Assembly: GCA_965656605.1 (NCBI GenBank)
Contig: CBFHLC010000048.1
Location: forward strand, 1 to 15,392
From: Litorivicinus sp965656605
Lineage (GTDB): Bacteria > Pseudomonadota > Gammaproteobacteria > Pseudomonadales > Litorivicinaceae
Length of the DNA stretch: 15,392 nucleotides
Reading direction: 5' to 3'
The first letter of the stretch is position 1, and each line of letters begins with the position of its first letter. Below, in pieces: positions 1 through 7,831 of this stretch. The translations under genes and the position numbers were made by a program. A model generated the notes under the pieces. The model ran no database searches. It was not told the DNA's origin and was given only the letters and a program-made list of their open reading frames with translations.

Positions 1-6
1 TTCTCT

Positions 7-36
7 GGTCGCTTCTCTAAGGAATGCCGGCCCACA
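7..36. repeat. Direct repeat, copy 1 of an intergenic element
   Basis: This 30-bp segment (ggtcgcttct...cggcccaca) recurs at 130-159 with two mismatches, in the same orientation. It is followed by a 7-bp inverted repeat, cacaatc/gattgtg (33-39 and 43-49, 3-nt loop). Between the copies lies GC-rich non-coding sequence with a small inverted repeat gacgc-agg-gcgtc. I infer a dispersed intergenic repeat of the host genome; copy number elsewhere cannot be seen here. Confidence 0.6.
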
Positions 37-129
37 ATCGCAGATTGTGTGCGTTCGAAGGCTCGACGCAGGGCGTCTCGAAACCCCTTCTCACCCTGTC
101 GGGCGCGCCATCAGCTCACTTCGTTCTGA

Positions 130-159
130 GGTCGCTTCTATAAGGAATGACGGCCCACA
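130..159. repeat. Direct repeat, copy 2 of an intergenic element
   Basis: Second copy of the repeat at 7-36, differing at two positions (c to a in ctctaagg/ctataagg, and c to a in atgccgg/atgacgg). Similarity extends weakly a few bases upstream (ttctct/ttctga). It ends about 80 bp before the first gene. I see no ORF of useful length, transposase remnant or terminal inverted repeat around it, so a non-coding interspersed repeat is the best description. Confidence 0.6.
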
Positions 160-237
160 CCCCACTAACGCCTATATTCCCAACGGATAAAATCTCGACC
201 AAACTGACCTTGGATAACAATAACCAAGGACAGAACA

Positions 238-531
238 TTGAGTTGCACACTAATTGGACTGCTGAACATCAAAGATGCGGCGGCTTTCGATGAGTACCGT
301 CTGGCAGTGCCTGCCACCATGGAAAACTATCAGGGCAAGGTGCTGGGGCGTGGCGCACAGCAAGCGACCTTTTCAAATGAAAACGAGCTACCGGACTTTG
401 ACGCCGTCGCCGTTTTGCAGTTCCCCAGCCTCGAATTGGCCGAGCGCTGGGCCAATGGTCCTGAGTACCAAGCGATCATGGCCGTGCGAAACCAAGGCAT
501 TAGCCTGACCTTGCGGGCCTTTGGGACCTAG
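238..531 (+). CDS. DUF1330 family protein
   Basis: A 97-residue soluble protein of the DUF1330 family, a small dimeric ferredoxin-like (dimeric alpha/beta barrel) fold whose biochemical role is not established. Family features visible are the N-terminal strand LIGLLNIKD (5-13), Y20 in the first helix, a central acidic loop, and the typical C-terminal block with FPSLELAERW (62-71), GPEYQAI (74-80) and R84. The length is normal for the family. The start codon is TTG, supported by AAGGA at 226-230 with a 7-nt spacer; no ATG gives a full-length domain. The gene stands alone on the plus strand after a repeat region. Its TAG stop overlaps the stop of the minus-strand ORF at 528-650. There is no clear link to the purine genes, and the function is unknown. 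Confidence 0.85.
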   Translation: MSCTLIGLLNIKDAAAFDEYRLAVPATMENYQGKVLGRGAQQATFSNENELPDFDAVAVLQFPSLELAERWANGPEYQAIMAVRNQGISLTLRAFGT

Positions 532-650
532 TTCAACACGCCCGACCAGTTGCTATCCACTGCATTGATATAGCCGGCACGTCCTGCATCCGCCGCCATC
601 ACCACAGGCGACATCACCAGCCCAATCCAACTCAGTTTTCTGCGTTGCAT
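528..650 (-). CDS. Possible 40-residue secreted small protein
   Basis: A short minus-strand ORF: ATG at 650-648, TAG at 530-528. It has AGGAG (661-657) placed 6 nt before the ATG, close to ideal. The peptide begins MQRRKLSWIGLVMSPVVMA, that is a basic n-region, a hydrophobic core and an AxA-like end (VMA|AD), as in a Sec signal peptide. The remaining 21 residues (ADAGRAGYINA...) have no motif I recognise. The gene ends tail to tail with the DUF1330 gene, the two stop codons overlapping by 3 nt, and diverges from the gene at 790. It could be a real small exported peptide, the start of a decayed longer gene, or chance. The RBS plus signal-like N-terminus is the only support. Confidence 0.35.
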   Translation of the reverse strand: MQRRKLSWIGLVMSPVVMAADAGRAGYINAVDSNWSGVLN

Positions 651-789
651 ATTGCGCTCCTGTGTCGATGTCCCTTGGAGTGCGCGCCGTGGCAATGGTT
701 CAACGTGCTTTGGTACCTACGTCCCAGTAAGGCACCCTCCGGGCAACTACACTTACGCTCCATCAGTAGAAACATTAGGAGGCGGTTGT

Positions 790-1062
790 ATGACTCAAGA
801 AACCTTGCAAGTACGAGCCCTACGCACCAACAGCAAAGTACAAGCACTGCTTCAGCAATTGATTGCTCATCGCGGCGAACCCAGCGCACAGGCCAGCCTC
901 AGCGGCCACGCTCATCAAACTATGACCGAGTTGTTTGCGTTGACGGTAGAAGCGCAAAAGTCGGGCGAGTACGCCTCGCTGGTTGAAGAAGCAAAAGAAA
1001 CGCTACTTCGGCATTTCCCGCAGCTGCTGGAAAACAAAGAAGAGGCGTGGGAGAACCACTAA
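790..1062 (+). CDS. Hypothetical 90-residue helical protein
   Basis: I do not recognise this family. ATG at 790 is chosen because AGGAGG (777-782) lies 7 nt upstream, an excellent Shine-Dalgarno; the same frame is open back to a TTG at 652, but that upstream part reads like non-coding sequence. The 90-residue product is charged and looks mostly alpha-helical, with segments such as VQALLQQLIAHRG (17-29) and an acidic C-terminal stretch LVEEAKETLLRHFPQLLENK. There is no signal peptide, membrane segment or cysteine. The gene lies alone on the plus strand, and its stop overlaps the end of guaD by 4 nt tail to tail. No function can be assigned. Confidence 0.7.
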   Translation: MTQETLQVRALRTNSKVQALLQQLIAHRGEPSAQASLSGHAHQTMTELFALTVEAQKSGEYASLVEEAKETLLRHFPQLLENKEEAWENH

Positions 1063-2309
1063 CTCCCTGCCAGATAGACCCGGCGGATGTGACGATCATC
1101 CGCCAGCACTATCAGCGAAAACAGGGCCTCATGCAGATCCTGTGCTCGCGACACCCGTTGTTCTGACATCGCCGTCGCCTTCGGATCCACCACCAAGACA
1201 TCCGCCTCAAACCCAACCGCCAGATTGCCGGTCGCAGACCAACCCACCGCACGAGCCGCACCTAAGGTGGCGTGATAAAGCAGGTCTTGCACGCTCAACA
1301 CGCGGCCCAACAGTGCGGATACCTGGTAGGCCGCTGTCATCGTTGCAAACATCGACAACGAGCTACCGCCACCCACATCACTGGCCAAGGCAATTTTCTG
1401 ATCGGCCTGCTGATGGGCCACACACTCAAACAAGCCGCTGCCTAAAAATAGATTCGATGTCGGGCAATGCACCAATGCAGCGCCGCGCTCTTTGACGCTG
1501 GCGGCTTCACGTCCGGACAAATGAATCGAATGCCCTAACAATGCTCGGGGGCGAATCAAATCAAACTGCTCGTAGACCCCCAGATAATCGGCCGAGCCGG
1601 GAAACAGCTCGGCCACCCATCGCAGCTCGCCCTCGTTCTCGCTTAAATGGGTCTGCATCAGGACACCCGGGTAGGCATCCCACAGCGCGCCACAGGCCGC
1701 CAGCTGATCCGGCGTACTGGTCGGCGCAAATCGAGGAGTAATCGCGTACTCCAACCGATCGACCCCATGCCATTGTCGAATCAGGCGCTCGCTGTCCTGA
1801 AAGCCAGTAATCGCGGTATCCCGCAGACTGTCTGGGCAATTACGATCCATCAACACCTTGCCCGTCGCCAAGCGAACACCCCGGGCTTGGGCCTGTTCGA
1901 ACAAGGCCTCGGCCGAGGTGGCGTGCGAGGTGGCAAACACCACAGACGACGTCGTGCCGTAGGACAGAGACTGATCCAGATAGGTTTGCGCCTGGGCTCG
2001 GGCGTAATCCAGATAGTGATACTTGGACTCTTCGGGGAAGGTGTATCGCTCGAGCCATTCCAGCAACGCCTCGCCGTGACTGGCGATGATCGGCAGCTGG
2101 GGGTAGTGGACGTGGGCGTCGACAAACCCTGGCATCAACCACTGCTCGCCATGGTCGTCGATCGATGCGTTCGGGTAGGCCCGTCGCAACTCATCTGCAC
2201 TGCCGCGGGCCACAATCACCCCCTGATCAATCGCCAATGCCCCACCGGGGTGGTCGATCAGATCGTTGTTGTCATCAAACGCGATCCAGTGACCCAGTAC
2301 TAATTTCAT
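1059..2309 (-). CDS. guaD: Guanine deaminase
   Basis: Zinc amidohydrolase that deaminates guanine to xanthine and ammonia in the cytoplasm (EC 3.5.4.3). The 416-residue length fits bacterial GuaD. Metal-binding and signature motifs are all present: PGFVDAHVHYPQ with H66 and H68, KVLMDRNCPD (151-160), TPRFAPTST (191-199), QTHLSEN with H221 and E224, GHSIHL with H260, HCPTSNLFLGSGLF (281-294), and SDVGGGSSLSMF with D311. The ATG shares its A with the TAA of xdhC (TAATG), so translation is probably coupled. It is the last gene of the importer-xdh series. Guanine taken up or formed in the cell would be converted to the xanthine used by XdhAB. Its 3' end overlaps the convergent gene at 790-1062 by 4 nt, with no obvious terminator. 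Confidence 0.95.
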   Translation of the reverse strand: MKLVLGHWIAFDDNNDLIDHPGGALAIDQGVIVARGSADELRRAYPNASIDDHGEQWLMPGFVDAHVHYPQLPIIASHGEALLEWLERYTFPEESKYHYLDYARAQAQTYLDQSLSYGTTSSVVFATSHATSAEALFEQAQARGVRLATGKVLMDRNCPDSLRDTAITGFQDSERLIRQWHGVDRLEYAITPRFAPTSTPDQLAACGALWDAYPGVLMQTHLSENEGELRWVAELFPGSADYLGVYEQFDLIRPRALLGHSIHLSGREAASVKERGAALVHCPTSNLFLGSGLFECVAHQQADQKIALASDVGGGSSLSMFATMTAAYQVSALLGRVLSVQDLLYHATLGAARAVGWSATGNLAVGFEADVLVVDPKATAMSEQRVSRAQDLHEALFSLIVLADDRHIRRVYLAGS

Positions 2310-3076
2310 TAAACGCTTTCTCGATGTTGTAACAAGTGATGTAGCAGGCTCAGCGCAACAACGCCGGGCTCTTTGCCTAACGATTTATCGCCAATCGGAC
2401 AGACGATCGGCGTTGGATCCAGCCCTTGCTTACGCAGCCGACTGGCAAAGCTGGCGGCCTTGCTGTGCGATCCCAACAATCCTAAAAATACGGGTGGATC
2501 CGCCAAATAGTGCTGGCATAGCTGCTGATCCAGCTCGTGTGAATGGGTCATGATAATCACCGCATCCGGACGGGACTCTGGCGTATCCATGCAGGTCTGC
2601 ACTCCAGCGGGCCAAGGCTGCTGCAAATACTCGGGACGGGAGTCAATCACACATAGCTGCACCGGTAGCGGTGCAATTAAGTCGGCCAACGCCCGGCTGA
2701 CGTGCCCCGCGCCGTGCACATGCAGTTGCACATGATCATCCGGCGCAACCCAGTGCTGACCGCTAGGTAATTGAGGTAACTGCGCCAGATCCGGCGCGGG
2801 CCAAAACTCCAAGCGCATCCAACCGCCACAGCATTGATTCATGGCGGTCCCTAAATTGAATGCGCGCTCGAATGGCTCGCGAGCCTCGCGGGCCAGCTGC
2901 AAGACTTGATGCTCCAGGGCGCCACCGCCGATCGTGCCCAACTGCTGGGTTGGATTGACCAGCATCCACGCTCCTTGCGCACGGGGCGTTGACCCCTTGG
3001 CCTGCGTCACCACCACCAAACAGGCACCCGGATGCTGGCGCAAAAATGCCGCGCCCTGATGCTGAAACTGAATCAT
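2309..3076 (-). CDS. xdhC: Xanthine dehydrogenase accessory protein XdhC
   Basis: Chaperone that binds molybdenum cofactor, promotes its sulfuration and delivers it to XdhB; it is not part of the final enzyme. At 255 residues it is within the usual range. Family motifs in order: GSTPR (28-32), GTIGGGALE (47-55), QCCGG (81-85) in the N-terminal domain, then the Rossmann-like C-terminal domain with HGAGHVSRAL (121-130), D145-SR, THSHELD (177-183) and GLLGS (199-203), and a near-C-terminal CPIG. The ATG overlaps the xdhB stop as ATGA, and its TAA overlaps the guaD start, so it lies in a translationally coupled xdhA-xdhB-xdhC-guaD block. No unusual features. Confidence 0.94.
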   Translation of the reverse strand: MIQFQHQGAAFLRQHPGACLVVVTQAKGSTPRAQGAWMLVNPTQQLGTIGGGALEHQVLQLAREAREPFERAFNLGTAMNQCCGGWMRLEFWPAPDLAQLPQLPSGQHWVAPDDHVQLHVHGAGHVSRALADLIAPLPVQLCVIDSRPEYLQQPWPAGVQTCMDTPESRPDAVIIMTHSHELDQQLCQHYLADPPVFLGLLGSHSKAASFASRLRKQGLDPTPIVCPIGDKSLGKEPGVVALSLLHHLLQHRESV

Positions 3077-5334
3077 AGGGCCATCAAAAGCCGCTCGGCG
3101 GTAGCCGGTGATGCGATCGCCGGATAGTGATCTAGGGTAATGGCATGTTCCAGTGCGAAAAACGCCGACATTCCAAGCATCAAGGGTGGCTCGCCCACGG
3201 CCTTGGAACGTTTGATACTCAGTTCGCGATTCTGCCCCGGCGACCAGATTTCAGCTCGGAAATCCGGTGGAGTGTCGCTGGCACAAGGCACTTTGTAGGT
3301 CGAGGGCGCATGCGTCATCAGGCGTCCGTGATCATTCCAAACCAGCTCTTCCATCGTCAGCCAGCCAGCACCTTGGACATACCCGCCCTCAATCTGGCCC
3401 AAATCAATCGCCGGATTTAGCGAGCGCCCGCAGTCATGCAGGATGTCCACGCGCTCGATTGTGTTCTCGCCGGTTAGCGTGTCCACGCTGACCTCGGTGA
3501 CCGCCGCGCCATATGCAAAATAGTAGAAGGGGCGGCCATGGGCAGATTCGCGATCCCAATGGATATCAGGCGTGGCGTAAAACCCGGTGGCAGACAGGGA
3601 TATGCGATTCATATACGCGTGATAAATGAGCTCGGGAAAGCTAAATTGCTGCTCCGGCCCATACAGACGATCAACGCCCCAGCGGATCTCACTCAAGGCG
3701 CACTGCCAGTGCTCTGCAGCAAATGCCGTCAGTCGATCACGCAAGGTTTGGCAAGCCCGAGCAACCGCCTGGCCGTTCATATCAGCGCCGGAACTGGCCG
3801 CGGTAGCCGATGTATTGGGGACTTTATCGGTTTGCGTTTGAGTAACCCGGATGCGGTCTAGATCAACGCTCAGCTCACTGGCGGCGATCTGCGCAATCTT
3901 GGTGTACAAACCCTGCCCCATCTCGATTCCACCATGATTCACCTGAACCGATCCATCCTGATAGATGTGAACCAAGGCGCCGGCCTGGTTTAGGTGCGTA
4001 GTGGTAAACGAGATGCCGAACTTAACTGGGGTCAAACTGATACCACGGCGGATCATGGGATTGGTTTGATTGTGCGCTTGAATGTGAGCTCGCCGGGCGC
4101 GGTAGTCTGAGGACTGCAATAAATCACTGATCAGCGGTTGCAGCACCGAGTCTTGCACCGCCATGCCGTAATGAGTCGTCTGGACATTAGGCGCCGAGGG
4201 ATACAGATTTTTAAGGCGCACATCGACGGGATCTAGCTGGCAATGATGCGCGACGGCCTCAATCACTCGCTCCATACCCAGCATGCCCTGAGGGCCGCCA
4301 AACCCGCGAAACGCCGTGGCGCTGACGGTATTGGTCTTGTAGCGTAGGCTGTCGACCTGCACATGATCGATCGCGTAGGCGTTATCCGCGTGGAACATCG
4401 CCCGGTCCGCAATGGCCGAACTTAAATCCATCGAATTGCCGCAACGAACATGCTGGGTCACGCACAGGGCGTGAATACGGCCCTCTGCGTCAAAGCCCGC
4501 CTGATAATCAATCCGAAAGTCATGACGCTTGCCCGTCATGCGCATGTCGTGATCGCGATCCAACACCCATTTGACCGGCCGGTTAAGTGCTTGGGCCACC
4601 AGACTGACTGCTGCGGCTACGCCATTACCCTGGGTTTCCTTGCCGCCAAAGCCACCTCCTAGACGTCGGACCTGAACATCAATCTGATGTTGGGCACGCC
4701 CCAGCACACGGGCAATCACGTGCTGGACTTCACTGGGATGCTGGGTAGAAGACAGCACACGCAGTGCGCCCTCTTCGCCGGGATAGGCGGCAGCCGCATG
4801 CCCCTCTAAATAAAAGTGGTCCTGCCCACCAATCGTGATCGACCCTGATACGGTTTGATCGCAACTCTCCAGTTGCCCTGGCGCATCGCCTTTGGCCATT
4901 CGATACGGCTCTTGAATCAGAGTGGCCTTTTCGATCGCCTCCTCCAAGCTAATAACCGCAGGCAGTGGCTGGTAGTCGACCTGGGCTTTACTGGCGGCAT
5001 ACAGCGCCTGGGCTCGGCTTTCGGCTACCACGACTGCGATCAGCTGACCTTCGTATTCAACGCGCTCTTCGGCGAATAGCCAATCATCGCCGGCCACGGG
5101 ACTGACATCGTTTTCACCTGGAATCGATGCCGCATCGAAAATGGCAACGACCCCCGGGCACTCGCGGACCCGGCCGAAATCACGACTGACAATATAGCCA
5201 TGGGCGCAGGTACTTAGGATCGGCGCCAGATGAAGGGTGCCGGCCAATTCAGGCTCGTCATCAACATAACGGGCGGTCGCATTCACGTGCCCCACTGCGC
5301 TTTCGTGAGCCCGCGCTTTATGAACGCTACTCAT
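3073..5334 (-). CDS. xdhB: Xanthine dehydrogenase, molybdopterin-binding subunit XdhB
   Basis: Large catalytic subunit that hydroxylates hypoxanthine and xanthine to urate at the Mo centre (EC 1.17.1.4), working with XdhA as a cytoplasmic heterotetramer. The 753 residues match the family. By comparison with Rhodobacter capsulatus XdhB and bovine enzyme, active-site residues are conserved: Q198 (TQHPSEVQ), E233 in GGGFGGKE, R311 in DRAMFHADN, F345 in RGFGGPQG, F443 in KFGISF, and E715 in GEPP. Cofactor contacts GGIEMGQG (468-475) and SSGADMNG (514-521) are present. The two stacking Phe, the Arg and both Glu support a true purine-hydroxylating enzyme rather than a CO or aldehyde dehydrogenase relative. 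The start codon overlaps the xdhA stop (ATGA), and its own stop overlaps the xdhC start in the same way. Confidence 0.96.
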   Translation of the reverse strand: MSSVHKARAHESAVGHVNATARYVDDEPELAGTLHLAPILSTCAHGYIVSRDFGRVRECPGVVAIFDAASIPGENDVSPVAGDDWLFAEERVEYEGQLIAVVVAESRAQALYAASKAQVDYQPLPAVISLEEAIEKATLIQEPYRMAKGDAPGQLESCDQTVSGSITIGGQDHFYLEGHAAAAYPGEEGALRVLSSTQHPSEVQHVIARVLGRAQHQIDVQVRRLGGGFGGKETQGNGVAAAVSLVAQALNRPVKWVLDRDHDMRMTGKRHDFRIDYQAGFDAEGRIHALCVTQHVRCGNSMDLSSAIADRAMFHADNAYAIDHVQVDSLRYKTNTVSATAFRGFGGPQGMLGMERVIEAVAHHCQLDPVDVRLKNLYPSAPNVQTTHYGMAVQDSVLQPLISDLLQSSDYRARRAHIQAHNQTNPMIRRGISLTPVKFGISFTTTHLNQAGALVHIYQDGSVQVNHGGIEMGQGLYTKIAQIAASELSVDLDRIRVTQTQTDKVPNTSATAASSGADMNGQAVARACQTLRDRLTAFAAEHWQCALSEIRWGVDRLYGPEQQFSFPELIYHAYMNRISLSATGFYATPDIHWDRESAHGRPFYYFAYGAAVTEVSVDTLTGENTIERVDILHDCGRSLNPAIDLGQIEGGYVQGAGWLTMEELVWNDHGRLMTHAPSTYKVPCASDTPPDFRAEIWSPGQNRELSIKRSKAVGEPPLMLGMSAFFALEHAITLDHYPAIASPATAERLLMAL

Positions 5335-6665
5335 ACCAACAGCTCCATCAGGCCACGTTTGACCATGCCTTGGGCCGCTTTGAGTCGGTACTCGGCACTG
5401 GCTCGCGCATCACTCATCGGCTGGAAGTCCTGAACCAGCGCTTCGAAATCAATCTGCTCAATGGGTTGGCCATGGATAGCAGCCTCTAAATGACTCGCCC
5501 GCTTGGGCACGCCGGCCATGCCGCCCATCGCAACAATCGGATCATGCAGACAGCCGTCCACCACTCGCCCACTTAGACCCAGGCTAACCGCCGAAATATC
5601 TTGGTCGGCCCGTTTGGACAACTTGGCGCAATGAAGGACACGATCGCCAACCGGCACATCCAGACGGATCAGTAACTCGTCCACCGCCAAATCCTGCACA
5701 CCGTACTTTAAAAAGAACTGCTCCAATGGTAACGAGCGCTGGCCGCGGACACTCGCCAAAACCACCTGTGCCTCTAGCGCAATGAGCATCGGCGGCATGT
5801 CCCCAATCGGGGATCCATTGGCAATGTTCCCGCCGATGGTTCCGGCCGCTCGCACCTGGGTCGAACCAATACGCTTGAGATAGCGCGCACTCTGCGGCCA
5901 TTCATCGATCAGTGCCGGCAATGCAGCCGCATAACTGACCATGGCGCCCAGCTGGATCGAGTCAGGCTGGCGATGAATCTGATGCAGCTCAGCGATCTCG
6001 TGCAGCATCAATACCTGATCAAATCGCTCTTGGCGCTTGGTAATCCACAAACCCACATCGGTATTGCCGGCCACAATCTGCGCGTGGGGATAGCGCGAGC
6101 GTAATTCCAATGCCTCATGTAGGTGATGAGGCTGCCATTTCAAAACCGGCGCTCGCAGTGCTTTTAGCGCATGTTGCATCGGCGCTAAGTAATCGGGCTT
6201 CATGTCCTGCAGGCCCATAGCGACCCGTAATAGCCCCTGGTACCCGGTGCAGCGGCACAGATTCCCTGCAATTAAGTCGCAGGCCTCCTCACGGTTTTTA
6301 GGCGGCGCGGCATTAATTCCGTAGTACATGCTCATCACAAAGCCCGGGGTGCAGTAACCGCACTGACTGGCATGTTCATCAACCAATGCGGCTTGTAGCG
6401 GCGTGTCTTGCACACCCTCGATCGTGACCAACGCGCGACCGTTTAGCCGACTGAGCAGCTGAATACAGGTGTTGATCGGTGACAACACGACTTCACCATC
6501 GACCAACTCGCCCATGACCGCGGTACAGGCACCGCAGTCGCCTTCGCCACAGCCCTCTTTCGATCCGACGTGGCCCTTTTCACGGAGCCAATTCAGAGTA
6601 GTGGTGTGAGGGTCAGATAGTTCGACCCTGACGGCCTTGGAGTTCAGTAAGAAAGCGACGTTCAT
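5331..6665 (-). CDS. xdhA: Xanthine dehydrogenase, FeS/FAD subunit XdhA
   Basis: Electron-transfer subunit carrying two [2Fe-2S] clusters and FAD; it passes electrons from the Mo centre of XdhB to NAD+. Domains in order: plant-type ferredoxin domain with C39, C44, C47 and C67; helical second FeS domain with C102/C105 (QCGYC) and C137/C139 (LCRC); FAD domain with VAGNTDVG (198-205) and GTIGGNIANGSPIGD (275-289); and a C-terminal domain. The 444 residues are slightly shorter than R. capsulatus XdhA. The ATG at 6665 is preceded by AGGA with an 8-nt spacer. It follows the binding-protein gene after only 73 nt, most of which is a terminator hairpin, so there is little room for an independent promoter. 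Expression probably depends on read-through. Confidence 0.95.
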   Translation of the reverse strand: MNVAFLLNSKAVRVELSDPHTTTLNWLREKGHVGSKEGCGEGDCGACTAVMGELVDGEVVLSPINTCIQLLSRLNGRALVTIEGVQDTPLQAALVDEHASQCGYCTPGFVMSMYYGINAAPPKNREEACDLIAGNLCRCTGYQGLLRVAMGLQDMKPDYLAPMQHALKALRAPVLKWQPHHLHEALELRSRYPHAQIVAGNTDVGLWITKRQERFDQVLMLHEIAELHQIHRQPDSIQLGAMVSYAAALPALIDEWPQSARYLKRIGSTQVRAAGTIGGNIANGSPIGDMPPMLIALEAQVVLASVRGQRSLPLEQFFLKYGVQDLAVDELLIRLDVPVGDRVLHCAKLSKRADQDISAVSLGLSGRVVDGCLHDPIVAMGGMAGVPKRASHLEAAIHGQPIEQIDFEALVQDFQPMSDARASAEYRLKAAQGMVKRGLMELLV

Positions 6666-6692
6666 GGTTCGATCCTAGGCTTTCGGGCTGGC

Positions 6693-6725
6693 AAAAAAAA
6701 GCCCCGGCAATAGCCAGGGCTTTTT
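6693..6725 (-). terminator. Intrinsic terminator between binding-protein gene and xdhA
   Basis: Read on the minus strand, AGCCCUGGC-UAUU-GCCGGGGCU forms a 9-bp stem with one G-U pair and a 4-nt loop, followed by eight U. It begins 14 nt after the binding-protein stop codon. The plus strand also has five T after the stem, so it could work both ways, but no plus-strand gene ends here. It lies inside an otherwise continuous minus-strand gene series, so it probably lowers rather than abolishes transcription into xdhA-guaD. Confidence 0.85.
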
Positions 6726-6738
6726 GAAACACTATCCC

Positions 6739-7806
6739 TTAATTAGGAACACTGCCCTCGATACCTTCGACATAGAAATCCATGCCTAGCAGAGTACCGT
6801 CATCAGCTACTTCACCCTCTGCCAACCAGACGCTGCCGTCTTGCTTGTTGATAGGGCCAGTGAAGGGGTGCAAGTTGCCGTTTGCGATGTCATCACGAAT
6901 CTGCAGTGCACGAGCCTTTAGCTCGGCAGGAACTGCGTCACCGAAGGGCGCCAAAGCGACCATGCCTGTGTCGAAACCACCCCAGGTATCGGTGCTTTCC
7001 CAGCTGCCATCCATCAACTTGCCGACTTGCTGGATGTAGTAGGGACGCCAGTCATCGATGATGCCGCTTAGCTGCGCCGTCGGGCCAAAGTTCTTCATGT
7101 CAGACGCCTGACCGAACGCAAAGATGCCCTGCTGTTCAGCGATTTGCATCGGCGCACCTGAGTCGGTGTGCTGCATCAAGATGTCAGCGCCTTGGTCGAT
7201 CAATGCCTTAGCCGCGTCCGCTTCTTTGCCCGGATCGAACCAGCTGTTCACCCAAACAATTTTGATCTGGACGTCAGGGTTGACCTTTTTCGCCGCCAAG
7301 TAGGCTGCGTTGATGCCACGAATGACTTCAGGAATCGGGAAAGAGGCGATGTAACCAATGGTGTTGGTTTTAGTCATTTCACCCGCGATGGTGCCGATGA
7401 CCGCACGGCCTTCATAAAAGCGAGAACCGTAAGTCGCAACGTTGTTAGCGCGTTTAAAGCCAGTGGCGTGCTCGAACTTCACGTTAGGGAAGCGCTTAGC
7501 TACTTTTACCGTGGGGTTCATGTAACCAAAGCTGGTAGTGAACACGATGTCGTTCTGCTGAGCCAGCTGCGTGATGACACGCTCAGCGTCAGGACCTTCA
7601 GATACGCTTTCAACGTAGGTTGTTTCAACCTTGTCACCGAACTCGGCTTCAACCGCCAGGCGGCCTTGGTCGTGCTCGTAAGTCCAACCACCGTCAGATA
7701 CGGGGCCAACGTAGACAAAACCGACTTTAACTTTGTCGTCTGCCATAGCACTGGTGCTCAACAACGCGCCTGCTGCGGCGGCTGCCATCCACTTTTTCAA
7801 CTGCAT
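6739..7806 (-). CDS. BMP family ABC transporter substrate-binding protein (purine uptake)
   Basis: Periplasmic binding protein of the BMP/PnrA family, which captures purine nucleosides or bases. The 355-residue precursor starts with a clear Sec signal, K4-K5 then AAAAAGALLSTSAMA, with likely cleavage after A22. There is no lipobox cysteine, so it should be soluble in the periplasm. The mature protein has the family opening VGFVYVGPVSDGGWTYEHDQG (split here: VKVGFVYVGP 26-35, then W41), and later GYIASFPIPEVIRGINA and the hinge-region motif QHTDSGAPMQIA. The start has a strong RBS, GAGGAG, about 8 nt upstream, stronger than its neighbours. Together with the terminator just after it, this should raise its dose above the membrane parts, as is usual for binding proteins. 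Next to xdh and guaD, a purine ligand is the best inference; base versus nucleoside is not decided. Confidence 0.9.
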   Translation of the reverse strand: MQLKKWMAAAAAGALLSTSAMADDKVKVGFVYVGPVSDGGWTYEHDQGRLAVEAEFGDKVETTYVESVSEGPDAERVITQLAQQNDIVFTTSFGYMNPTVKVAKRFPNVKFEHATGFKRANNVATYGSRFYEGRAVIGTIAGEMTKTNTIGYIASFPIPEVIRGINAAYLAAKKVNPDVQIKIVWVNSWFDPGKEADAAKALIDQGADILMQHTDSGAPMQIAEQQGIFAFGQASDMKNFGPTAQLSGIIDDWRPYYIQQVGKLMDGSWESTDTWGGFDTGMVALAPFGDAVPAELKARALQIRDDIANGNLHPFTGPINKQDGSVWLAEGEVADDGTLLGMDFYVEGIEGSVPN

Positions 7807-7831
7807 TGATTATCTCCTCGATTGAGACAGT

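Noticed and set aside
1..160. CRISPR array or transposon end
   Set aside because: There are only two imperfect copies, with no regular spacer series, terminal inverted repeats or transposase.
429..435. Apparent loss of Walker B acids in the second ATPase domain
   Set aside because: Replacement of D-E by A/S-Q is usual in the second domain of BMP-type importer ATPases, so it is not decay. Residues are numbered from the GTG 11339 start.
652..789. Upstream extension of the 90-residue gene from a TTG
   Set aside because: The extra residues are low-complexity non-coding translation, and ATG 790 has AGGAGG at ideal spacing.
651..789. Xanthine (NMT1), guanidine or molybdenum-cofactor riboswitch upstream of position 790
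   Set aside because: It was tempting given the purine and molybdoenzyme context, but I could not match any remembered consensus core, and the downstream gene is not a purine gene.
1647..2303. Long plus-strand ORF antisense to guaD
   Set aside because: It is a GC-rich shadow of guaD, with no RBS support and no recognisable domain.
7168..7809. 213-codon plus-strand ORF antisense to the binding-protein gene
   Set aside because: It mirrors the coding frame of the binding protein and has no domain or start signal.
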